This document shows positions 57,545-64,000 of a stretch of DNA of 64,000 nt, one piece after another. Source of the stretch: an uncultured Clostridia bacterium (GTDB taxonomy: Bacteria > Bacillota > Clostridia > Lachnospirales > Lachnospiraceae); contig CAMYZE010000010.1 in assembly GCA_947303805.1 (NCBI GenBank), positions 1-64,000 of the forward strand, in the 5' to 3' direction. The translations under genes were made by a program, and so were the position numbers. Within the stretch, counting starts at the first letter, position 1; the number at the start of each line of letters is the position of its first letter. Below the pieces are notes generated by a model. That model saw only the letters and a list, made by a program, of their open reading frames with translations. It did not search any database and had not been told where the DNA came from.

Positions 57545-58468
57545 TTATTTTGGTCCAGTAGTTGAGCCTGATTGAAGTGGCTGATTTTGTTGCTGCTCAT
57601 ATTGGAAACTGGTGGTGCCACCAACTCCTACACCAAGACCTGGCGATACACCTATGTTTACTCCATAGACTGTTTCATTACCTTTAATACCTAGAAGTCC
57701 AGAAGTCATATAGTTAGAATTTCCATTTGCATCTCCAAGATAAGAATACTGATCTTTAGCTATGCATTTTCCTTGCGCATCAAATGTGTAATATCTACCA
57801 CTTATTTGAATAGTAGTATTTACAGCAAGGCTACCATCAACCTCTGACAAATAATACTCATTACCGTATTGATCCTGTATCCATCCCTTAGTAAGTGAAC
57901 CATTACTTGCATTGAAATAAAACATTTTTCCATTTGCATTTATCCAACCTGTATCCATCGCACCATTTACTCCAAAGTGATACCAGATACCATTTACTGC
58001 TGCAAATGTATTCACGAGACATTTGCCATTGTAAAAATAGAACCAAGAATCTCCAATCTTCTGCCACCCAATACACATTACACCATCATTCGAAAAATAA
58101 TAGTAATCTAAGATGCCATCAGTATATGTCTGAATCCATCCTGTGACCATCTGACCATTTTGAGGGTCAAGATAATATTTCTTACCATTAAATTCTAAAA
58201 ATCCAACTTGCATAAGACCATTTTGGTCAAAGAAATAGTATTTTCCATTTATTAGATACCAACCTGTGACAGCATAACCGGCTGCATCAAAATAATAAAA
58301 TCCATTTCCTGTCTGAAGCCAATTATTAACTACATATTGACCTGCCGCAGAATTAAAATATTTATAACGATTATTATCATCTTTTATCCAATCTGCAAAC
58401 ACAGCATTTGCAAATGAAATGCTGATAAAAATTGAAATCAATGATACAATTATTTTTTTGCTCTTCAT
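57545..58468 (-). CDS. Secreted wall/choline-binding repeat protein, 307 residues
   Basis: Signal peptide (1-26, ending NAVFA-DW). Residues about 27-245 are almost entirely wall-binding-type repeats of about 20 residues, such as WLQTGNGFYYFDAAGYAVTG, WYLINGKYYFFDQNGLMQVG and WINANGKMFYFNASNGSLTK. The C-terminal 60 residues are Gly/Asn/Gln-rich, with GVSPGLGVGVGGTTSF, and may be disordered. There is no enzymatic domain. GAAAGGATC before the ATG gives a good SD and directly follows a dispersed element. It sits beside the LicC/LicA fusion, which would make the ligand. Confidence 0.88.
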   Translation of the reverse strand: MKSKKIIVSLISIFISISFANAVFADWIKDDNNRYKYFNSAAGQYVVNNWLQTGNGFYYFDAAGYAVTGWYLINGKYYFFDQNGLMQVGFLEFNGKKYYLDPQNGQMVTGWIQTYTDGILDYYYFSNDGVMCIGWQKIGDSWFYFYNGKCLVNTFAAVNGIWYHFGVNGAMDTGWINANGKMFYFNASNGSLTKGWIQDQYGNEYYLSEVDGSLAVNTTIQISGRYYTFDAQGKCIAKDQYSYLGDANGNSNYMTSGLLGIKGNETVYGVNIGVSPGLGVGVGGTTSFQYEQQQNQPLQSGSTTGPK

Positions 58469-58482
58469 ATTTGATCCTTTCA

Positions 58483-58545
58483 GGGCTCGTATAACTCGCC
58501 CCTACGATTTTGCTTGCTTCTACGATTTTGCTATTTACTACGATT
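58483..58545 (-). repeat. Dispersed element with 18-bp tail supplying the LicC/A stop
   Basis: One full copy and two diverged 18-bp units fill the gap between two genes. The upstream gene ends CAA-TCG-TAG inside the outer unit, and the SD of the next gene starts right after the element. Confidence 0.9.
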
Positions 58546-60352
58546 GTATTAATTTTGAATAACAATTTTTAAAAACTCTGTAACCATCCATTCCAAAAGT
58601 TCCGTACTCTACATTTCCAAGAGCTCCGCGGACTACTGCCCAAAGAGCATTATATAGACCTGCGAGTGCCATGTAACAGATGATTAGTTTTTTTGCAAGC
58701 TCGTCATTTTTAGGAATTATGTCAGGCTCGTGGCTAGTATTTAGTGGCTTTGCCTCTTTATACATTTTATATAAATCATATGTCTTTTCTGTGTCAAATT
58801 TCACATAGGCGCCAAAAAGTGCTATATCAGATAGTGGGTCAGCCATGCCGCCATATTCTAGGTCTATAAGTCTAAAGCCAACTTTTGTCACTAGCACATT
58901 ATTGGGATTTGGATCACCGTGACATATGGTTACTGGTCTCTTTGCACTTATAATTATTTTCTCAATGTCTTTCGCATGTTTTAAGACTTCATCAAAATCT
59001 TCATATGGAATGTAAATTTCCTTCTTTTTTACTATCTTCAAGTACTCATCTATCATGTCTATTATATCACAACTTCCCTTTACTTTCACTCCACTTGTAT
59101 GAAATTTTTTATATAATTCCATACACTTTTTTAGTTCGTCGTGCTTCGTTATATCTAAAGGCCTTGAGTCTTCAAAAAACTTTGAGATCATATAGCCTGT
59201 ATTTTTATCAAAATAGACTATGTCTTCAGCAATATCTTTACCTTTAAGTTTATCAAATATTTCAAACTCATTTTTTCTATCTATATAAGTATCTGTTCCA
59301 TCTCCTGGCACTCTCGCTATATAGGTCTTGCCATCATAAGTAAACTTGTATGAGTGGTTAGTCATGCCCTCTTTTATGCATGAAATGTTTTCAATCTCAT
59401 TGTCCTTAATCTTAAATACCTTTGAGACAAAAGTTATTGCCTCAGATCCAAACTCTGTATTTTCCTTATCATATTTCTTTATATCACTTAGATTATCAAA
59501 CTCAAAAATTATTCCTTCATCGAGTTTGTAAAGATACATAGTTGGAAGAGCCTTAAAATTTTTAACCAACACATCTTCCCAGTAATAATTATCCGTAGAA
59601 GTTCTATGATAATAGTCATCAATCATAGGTAAAAATTTTGACAAAAAATCTTTAGTCAGAAAGCAAGGACCTACTAGGTGGTAGTCATTTTTACCACCCA
59701 CTTCTACCGCCTTTATCTCATTTTTACTATTAGTGATGTATCGCCATTCATTTCTCAAATCTTCTATATATGCACCTATATAATATGGCTCACATTCGTA
59801 TCTATGATAAATGTTTTCAGTCATATATACATCTGACACGCAGACATACATATTTTTATTTCTTAAAACTTCACTCGCATGATAAAAAGTAGACAAGGTG
59901 TTTTTATCTTTATACTCTGGATTGTAAATGAGTTTTACACCATACTTATCTATCAGATAATCAAACTTCTCTTTAAGGTATCCGACCATTATAATTATAT
60001 TGTCAATCCCTGCTGATTTAAGCTGTTCTATCTGCCTCTCTATCATTCGCTCGCCTTTAATTTTTATGAAGCACTTTGGTGTGTCATAGGTTAAAGGTGC
60101 AAGCCTTATGCCCATACCACAAGCAAGAATAATTGCTCCGTCAACTTTATATTTTTCCACAAAACTTTTTCCCTTTGAGGTTATCTTATATGAGCTATTT
60201 TTTACATCCTGCTTTAAATACCCATCATTCTCTGCCTCTTTTATAATAGAATTTATTTTACCGAGTGACACAGCAAATTTTTTCGCAATAACTCTCTGCG
60301 AAATATTTGGCTCTTCATATATACTTCTTGTTACTAAAAATTTAAGATTCAT
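58538..60352 (-). CDS. HTH - CTP:phosphocholine cytidylyltransferase (LicC) - choline kinase (LicA) fusion
   Basis: 604 residues in three parts. Residues 1-70 form a winged helix (ISQRVIAKKFAVSLGKINSI and YKITSKGKSF). Residues about 72-300 are a LicC-like nucleotidyltransferase (GAIILACGMGIRLAPLT, then TPKCFIKIKGERMIERQIEQ, VCVSDVYM and a YYWEDVL acidic site). Residues about 310-604 are a LicA-like choline/ethanolamine kinase with the Brenner motif CHGDPNPNNVLV and LIDLEYGGMADPLSDIA. It would phosphorylate choline and activate it to CDP-choline. Choline as substrate is inferred from the families. The start follows the GT-C stop with no gap. Its own stop codon lies in a dispersed element. Confidence 0.88.
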   Translation of the reverse strand: MNLKFLVTRSIYEEPNISQRVIAKKFAVSLGKINSIIKEAENDGYLKQDVKNSSYKITSKGKSFVEKYKVDGAIILACGMGIRLAPLTYDTPKCFIKIKGERMIERQIEQLKSAGIDNIIIMVGYLKEKFDYLIDKYGVKLIYNPEYKDKNTLSTFYHASEVLRNKNMYVCVSDVYMTENIYHRYECEPYYIGAYIEDLRNEWRYITNSKNEIKAVEVGGKNDYHLVGPCFLTKDFLSKFLPMIDDYYHRTSTDNYYWEDVLVKNFKALPTMYLYKLDEGIIFEFDNLSDIKKYDKENTEFGSEAITFVSKVFKIKDNEIENISCIKEGMTNHSYKFTYDGKTYIARVPGDGTDTYIDRKNEFEIFDKLKGKDIAEDIVYFDKNTGYMISKFFEDSRPLDITKHDELKKCMELYKKFHTSGVKVKGSCDIIDMIDEYLKIVKKKEIYIPYEDFDEVLKHAKDIEKIIISAKRPVTICHGDPNPNNVLVTKVGFRLIDLEYGGMADPLSDIALFGAYVKFDTEKTYDLYKMYKEAKPLNTSHEPDIIPKNDELAKKLIICYMALAGLYNALWAVVRGALGNVEYGTFGMDGYRVFKNCYSKLIQS

Positions 60353-61939
60353 TTATTTTCTTACTAAAACTTTAGGGTTTTTTGCGGTATCACTAAAAAT
60401 ATTTAAGTCTCCGAGATATTTATAATTACTATCTACGGCTTCTCTAAACTCCTTAAAATACTGAGTTGGTATATTGGTATAATTTCCAAAAGCGAATACT
60501 AAAATATCTGGCAATGCTTCTTTTATATACTCTATCTGTCTAAGATATGGTTCGCTATAATATTTAAATGTGATGTTTGGTATTATAAAATATTTAAACG
60601 AAATCTTTTTATTTAAATACATATAGTACTCAGGCGAAAAACCATAAGCTAATACACGAGTATTGTCATCAATTTTTACTTCTTGACCAAGCCTCTCATA
60701 TAATTGCTCTTTCTCGATAAGGTTACTTTCATACTTGTAGCTTGTGACGGTGAAGCCTAAGGGGAAGTTGATGGCAAACATTATCAACATAATAATTATT
60801 GAAATTATACGGACACTGGGGCTCGTAGAACTCGCCCGTACGATTCGGGGGCTCGTAGAACTCGCCCCTACGATTTCACTCGTTCCTATTGTCTTACTTG
60901 TACCTATAAATTTACTTATCGCTACGAGAAATACTGGTATTAAGTAAGGAATTATGATGGTGTAGTAATATGTGTATGGTCTATTTAAAATAATTGTATA
61001 TGCAAGGCAAAATATAAATGATACGAGCACTGAGTATTTAATAGTTTTTTTTGTTTTATATATGATTATTGAAACTAATTCCAATATAATAATAATTGAA
61101 ATTACAGGATGTAATATTAATATTGTCAATATAGTTTCAATATTTTTTTCGTGTAATGTATTTACCGCCGAATCATAATTAGAGTATATAGCATTTATGC
61201 CGATAATTGCATCCATAGCCTCTTTCACACAATCATTCTTAATTAAGTAGATGACTGCGGGCATAACAGCGATTATCACTCCAAAAAGTCCACTAATGAA
61301 ACATAAAATTATATTTTTGTAATTCTTATTTTTCAAAAGGACTACAAGTGTAGCAATTGCAAATGGCAGATATAAGACAGCTGCTTTTACATTTATGAGT
61401 AAGGTAATCCCAGCTAAGATGCCAATAATAAACATATACAAAAGTGGGAAACCTTTCCCATCAGACAAAAAATATTTTATAAATAAATATGCTGAAGGTA
61501 ATAACAGCGATACGGCATAGCCCTCAGTTCTCAAGAAGCCTAGTGTAAGATTTGCATTGTTTAAAAATAGACAGATGAAGGCAGCGCCTACTATTGATAA
61601 AAGTTTGTCTTTTATAAATAGATTGACTATTTTATATGTAAAATAAAGTGCTACAAATAATACTAGGCTGGTGATAATATATAAGCCTACATGTCGCTTA
61701 TCAAAAATAGATGCAATTGCATTTATAAAATATATATAGGGTGCCTTATGGTCAAACATATCTTTATACAACACTTTTCCTTGAAGCATTGCTTTTCCCA
61801 TGAGGTAGAATACTGCATTGTCAGAAAAAATAGCAGCATCATCAAATCTCACGGAGTTAAATGAGTGCAAAAAAGTCATCAAAAAACTATATACGAACAA
61901 AAATATAATATGTATTTTATTTTTAATCCAATTCTTCAA
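60353..61939 (-). CDS. Polytopic membrane glycosyltransferase, GT-C-like (paralogue 4)
   Basis: 528 residues, a paralogue of the genes at 295, 1931 and 45675 with GKVLYKDMFDHKAPYIYFIN and the C-terminal YGFSPEYYMYLNKKISFKYF. About 10 TM segments are visible. An insertion of about 35 residues between TM segments (FIGTSKTIGTSEI, VGASSTSP and VRASSTSP) is made of dispersed elements. The start is a TTG overlapping the rfbG stop by 17 bp, without a clear SD. The gene is part of the surface operon. Confidence 0.82.
   Translation of the reverse strand: MKNWIKNKIHIIFLFVYSFLMTFLHSFNSVRFDDAAIFSDNAVFYLMGKAMLQGKVLYKDMFDHKAPYIYFINAIASIFDKRHVGLYIITSLVLFVALYFTYKIVNLFIKDKLLSIVGAAFICLFLNNANLTLGFLRTEGYAVSLLLPSAYLFIKYFLSDGKGFPLLYMFIIGILAGITLLINVKAAVLYLPFAIATLVVLLKNKNYKNIILCFISGLFGVIIAVMPAVIYLIKNDCVKEAMDAIIGINAIYSNYDSAVNTLHEKNIETILTILILHPVISIIIILELVSIIIYKTKKTIKYSVLVSFIFCLAYTIILNRPYTYYYTIIIPYLIPVFLVAISKFIGTSKTIGTSEIVGASSTSPRIVRASSTSPSVRIISIIIMLIMFAINFPLGFTVTSYKYESNLIEKEQLYERLGQEVKIDDNTRVLAYGFSPEYYMYLNKKISFKYFIIPNITFKYYSEPYLRQIEYIKEALPDILVFAFGNYTNIPTQYFKEFREAVDSNYKYLGDLNIFSDTAKNPKVLVRK
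60818..60928 (-). repeat. Two full dispersed elements plus 18-bp tail (in GT-C gene)
   Basis: Two full copies at a 30-bp period, then about three diverged 18-bp units. The gene reads IGTSKT-IGTSEI-VGASSTSP-RI-VRASSTSP. All periods are whole codon numbers. Confidence 0.92.
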
Positions 61940-63077
61940 TTATTTCTATAATACTTCTATATATATTGTTATTTTTTAGCATGTCATAGTAGACCTTCGC
62001 AGTATATTCCATAGTCTTATTCATGTTGAAAATTTCTTTATATTTAAAAACTTTTTTAATTAATGAATTGTCAAGGCGAAGGAACTTTGATTCATGCAAG
62101 GACTTACTCAATTTAGCAATACGAATGCTTTGATGATGTCCAAAATCAAGTGCACTCCAAGCTTCAAAAAACTTTTTGGTTAAAACTTCTGTAGTGAGAC
62201 AGGCTTTTTTATCTGGTCCTATATTATAGTTTCCTTCAAACTTTTTGTCCTTTTTTTGAAGAGCCATGATATTTAAATAAAGAATAAGTGGCTCAAGTAC
62301 AAATTGATATGGTCTTATGCTCTTAGGATTTCGTATAAGCATTTCTTTTTTATTTTTAATTGACCGGTAGCAATCTGGGATTATACGGTTTGCATTTAAG
62401 TCACCGCCACCTATCACATTACCGGCTCTTGCTGTTGACACTCTATATATATTCTTATCTGCAAAAAATGATTTTTCATATGCATAAGTCGCAAGTTCCG
62501 AGCAAGATTTTGAGTTGGCATATGGGTCTCTGCCACAGAGTTTATCTTTTTCTTTGAAGGCGTAGTTTGAGAGGTCGTTATTTTCGTAGACCTTATCGGT
62601 GGTGACATTTAATATAGATATGGGCTCGTAAAACTCGCCCTTACGATTTTGGGGCTCGTGGAACTCGCCCTTACGAATTGCTTCGAGTAAATTTACTGTT
62701 CCCATCACATTTACTTCGTAGGTGTAGCGAGGTTCATCGTAGCCAAGAAGTACAAGTGGTTGAGCAGCCATATGTAATACATAGTCGGGTTTTACTTTTT
62801 TTACAAATGCTGTAAGTTTTTTTATGTCGCGGATATCGGCGAATACTTCACCTGTAACTAAAGGCTCGTAAGCTTCGTCCCGACGATGTTGCAGCTTTGC
62901 ACCTTTTTTTAGTAACTCGTAAAGGCTGCCCTTTTCAGGTTTTAGTGCATAGCCATAGACTTTCGCGCCAAGGTATTTTAAAAGTACACACATGTATGAA
63001 CCTTTGAAACCTGTGTGGCCGGTTATTAAAACTCTCTTTCCGCTATAATATTTTTTTAATTCATTAATTTTTAACAT
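61923..63077 (-). CDS. rfbG: CDP-glucose 4,6-dehydratase
   Basis: 384 residues, slightly long for the family (about 360). It converts CDP-glucose to CDP-4-keto-6-deoxyglucose. The NAD motif is VLITGHTGFKGSYMCVLLKY; VLHMAAQPLV, the SILNVTTDKVYEN strand and catalytic YANSKSCSELATYAYE (YxxxK variant DPYANSK), and GNVIGGGDLNANRIIPDCYR are typical. Two clusters of dispersed elements account for the extra length: RRDEAYEP near residue 66 and RKGEFHEPQN-RKGEFYEP near residue 140, just before the catalytic strand. AAAAGGA is the SD. Later CDP-dideoxyhexose genes are not in the window. Confidence 0.94.
   Translation of the reverse strand: MLKINELKKYYSGKRVLITGHTGFKGSYMCVLLKYLGAKVYGYALKPEKGSLYELLKKGAKLQHRRDEAYEPLVTGEVFADIRDIKKLTAFVKKVKPDYVLHMAAQPLVLLGYDEPRYTYEVNVMGTVNLLEAIRKGEFHEPQNRKGEFYEPISILNVTTDKVYENNDLSNYAFKEKDKLCGRDPYANSKSCSELATYAYEKSFFADKNIYRVSTARAGNVIGGGDLNANRIIPDCYRSIKNKKEMLIRNPKSIRPYQFVLEPLILYLNIMALQKKDKKFEGNYNIGPDKKACLTTEVLTKKFFEAWSALDFGHHQSIRIAKLSKSLHESKFLRLDNSLIKKVFKYKEIFNMNKTMEYTAKVYYDMLKNNNIYRSIIEIIEELD
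62622..62676 (-). repeat. Two tandem dispersed elements (in rfbG)
   Basis: Two full copies at a 30-bp period, read as RKGEFHEPQN and RKGEFYEPIS. Confidence 0.92.
62863..62886 (-). repeat. Dispersed element copy (in rfbG)
   Basis: A diverged copy read as RRDEAYEP, in the loop between the second helix and strand of the Rossmann fold. Confidence 0.8.
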
Positions 63078-63088
63078 TATTTCCTTTT

Positions 63089-63113
63089 GGGCTCACATAG
63101 CTCGCCCCTACGA
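63089..63113 (-). repeat. Dispersed element between rfbF and rfbG
   Basis: A copy between the rfbF stop and the AAAAGGA SD of rfbG. It starts within a few bases of the stop. Confidence 0.88.
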
Positions 63114-63115
63114 GA

Positions 63116-63886
63116 TTACCATATTTTCCATGGCGCATTTCCGTCATTCCAAAGTTTGTTTAAGAGTTTCATCTCTCTTTGAGTGTCCATACATTGCCAG
63201 AAACCTTTATGTCTAAAACTCATAAGTTCTCGTTCTTCTGCTAGTTTTGTAAATGGCTCCTTCTCAAGAGCAATCTCGTCGCCTGCAATATAATTTTTTA
63301 TTTTTTTATTTAAAACCATATAGCCGCCATTTATTATTGCAGCATCACTCTCTTGCTTCTCTCTAAATGAAGTTATCACCCCGTTATTATCTATATCAAG
63401 CACTCCTTTCATATTGGCAATTGATACAGTTGTGATTGTGGCGATTTTTTTATGCGACTTATGAAACTCTATAAGTTTATTTAAATCAACATTTGAAAGT
63501 CCATCACCATATGTAAGTAAGAAATCGTCATCTGGTATGTAATCAAGCACTCTCTTTACACGACCGCCTGTCATGGTATTTAGACCTGTATCTATGAGAG
63601 TAACCTTCCAATTCTCACCATTTTTATTTAAAACTTTTATATCGTTATTTGCTAAATCAATTGTGACATCTGATGTGTGTAAAAAGTATTCAGCAAAAAA
63701 TTCCTTTATCACATATTGTTTGTAGCCTAGACAAATTATAAATTCATTAAAGCCAAAACTACTGTAATATTTCATGATATGCCAAATGATAGGCATGTCG
63801 CCTATCTCTATCATTGGTTTTGGTTTTAGATGACTTTCCTCGCTTATGCGAGTGCCAAAGCCACCGGCTAAAATTACTACTTTCAT
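63116..63886 (-). CDS. rfbF: Glucose-1-phosphate cytidylyltransferase
   Basis: 256 residues, full length. It makes CDP-glucose from CTP and glucose-1-phosphate, the substrate for the next gene. The signature is MKVVILAGGFGTRISEESHL with KPKPMIEIGDMPIIWHIMKY; GYKQYVIKEFF, LLTYGDGLSNVDLN and the C-terminal GFWQCMDTQREMKLLNKLW also match RfbF. AAAGGATAATT before the ATG gives the SD and directly follows a degenerate element. Confidence 0.96.
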   Translation of the reverse strand: MKVVILAGGFGTRISEESHLKPKPMIEIGDMPIIWHIMKYYSSFGFNEFIICLGYKQYVIKEFFAEYFLHTSDVTIDLANNDIKVLNKNGENWKVTLIDTGLNTMTGGRVKRVLDYIPDDDFLLTYGDGLSNVDLNKLIEFHKSHKKIATITTVSIANMKGVLDIDNNGVITSFREKQESDAAIINGGYMVLNKKIKNYIAGDEIALEKEPFTKLAEERELMSFRHKGFWQCMDTQREMKLLNKLWNDGNAPWKIW

Positions 63887-63898
63887 AATTATCCTTTC

Positions 63899-63917
63899 GG
63901 GCTCGCGCCCCCCTACT
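63899..63917 (-). repeat. Truncated dispersed element upstream of rfbF
   Basis: On the minus strand TAGGGGGGCGCGAGCCC keeps both ends of the element but lacks its centre. It supplies the TAG stop of the upstream incomplete gene. Confidence 0.65.
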
Positions 63918-64000
63918 CTCTAAATATATTTAAGTGTTGTTTTTTTAGTGTATAGAGCGCCGCTCTTATGTGATCGGGATTTCTTCTATACTCAAAGGCA
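63913..64000 (-). CDS. C-terminal end of an incomplete gene, possible glycosyltransferase
   Basis: The minus-strand frame ending TAG at 63913 stays open to the window edge and encodes a 28-residue tail, AFEYRRNPDHIRAALYTLKK followed by QHLNIFRE. The amphipathic composition and the spacing to rfbF (27 bp) fit the end of an upstream operon gene. Surface polysaccharide context makes a glycosyltransferase plausible, but the fragment is too short to identify. The stop codon comes from a dispersed element. Confidence 0.55.
   Translation of the reverse strand, partial: AFEYRRNPDHIRAALYTLKKQHLNIFRE

Noticed and set aside
58377-58565. 62-codon minus-strand frame with VGAS-type hexapeptides
   Set aside because: It is formed by the dispersed element between two genes and overlaps both the licCA end and the wall-binding gene's signal peptide. 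No SD fits it.

Overview
The window looks like chromosome from a low-GC Gram-positive anaerobe of the Clostridia, most likely a Lachnospiraceae-type bacterium. This rests on AT-rich coding sequence, Firmicutes promoters and Shine-Dalgarno (SD) sites, the hup-rqcP-divIC cluster, and a surface protein style typical of that group. A tRNA-Ser and all but two of about 37 protein genes lie on the minus strand. The organism is probably non-sporulating, because the yabP and yabQ genes usually found between rqcP and divIC are missing. These are inferences from sequence reading only.

Layout. 54-139 is a tRNA-Ser(UGA). 295-3517 holds two tandem polytopic GT-C-like glycosyltransferase paralogues. 3533-8226 holds small conserved proteins, rsmE, divIC, rqcP, hup and an FAD-dependent oxidoreductase. 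8329-28911 is one gene of 20.6 kb for a secreted protein of 6,860 residues: signal peptide, acidic repeat stalk, ten beta-helix-like modules each opened by a His/Cys motif, eight InlB/Flg_new-like repeats, 25 consecutive glycines and C-terminal cell-wall/choline-binding-type repeats. 29079-37227 is a six-gene housekeeping operon (rmuC, yigZ family, aroC, capA-like, pth, mfd). 37334-38356 is a plus-strand YihY/BrkB gene. 38357-43921 holds a two-gene U32 peptidase, ruvB, ruvA, a YhaM-like HD protein and an SH3 membrane protein. 44028-48821 is an operon of three GT-C-like genes. 48931-53236 holds two paralogous secreted proteins with N-terminal wall-binding repeats. 53297-64000 is a surface polysaccharide operon: an incomplete gene at the window edge, rfbF, rfbG, GT-C, an HTH-LicC-LicA fusion, a wall-binding protein, mnmA, an amidase lipoprotein, a second lipoprotein and GT-C.

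The genes fit together as a cell-surface programme. CDP-sugar genes and membrane glycosyltransferases would build a glycan. The LicC/LicA fusion would make CDP-choline to decorate it. Four proteins with choline-binding-type repeats, including the giant one, could then be held on that decorated surface.

The most unusual signal is a short dispersed element of about 25 nt, present roughly 33 times at 26 loci by eye. It has two interleaved pairs of complementary arms. At 17 loci it lies in frame inside eight protein genes, including mnmA, rfbG, a U32 peptidase and the FAD oxidoreductase. At other loci it sits between genes, and in six genes it supplies the stop codon. At five or so loci it has grown 18-bp tandem tails, which are exactly six codons long. 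It resembles in concept the Rickettsia palindromic elements that insert into proteins, but the sequence is different and I do not recognise it as a described family.
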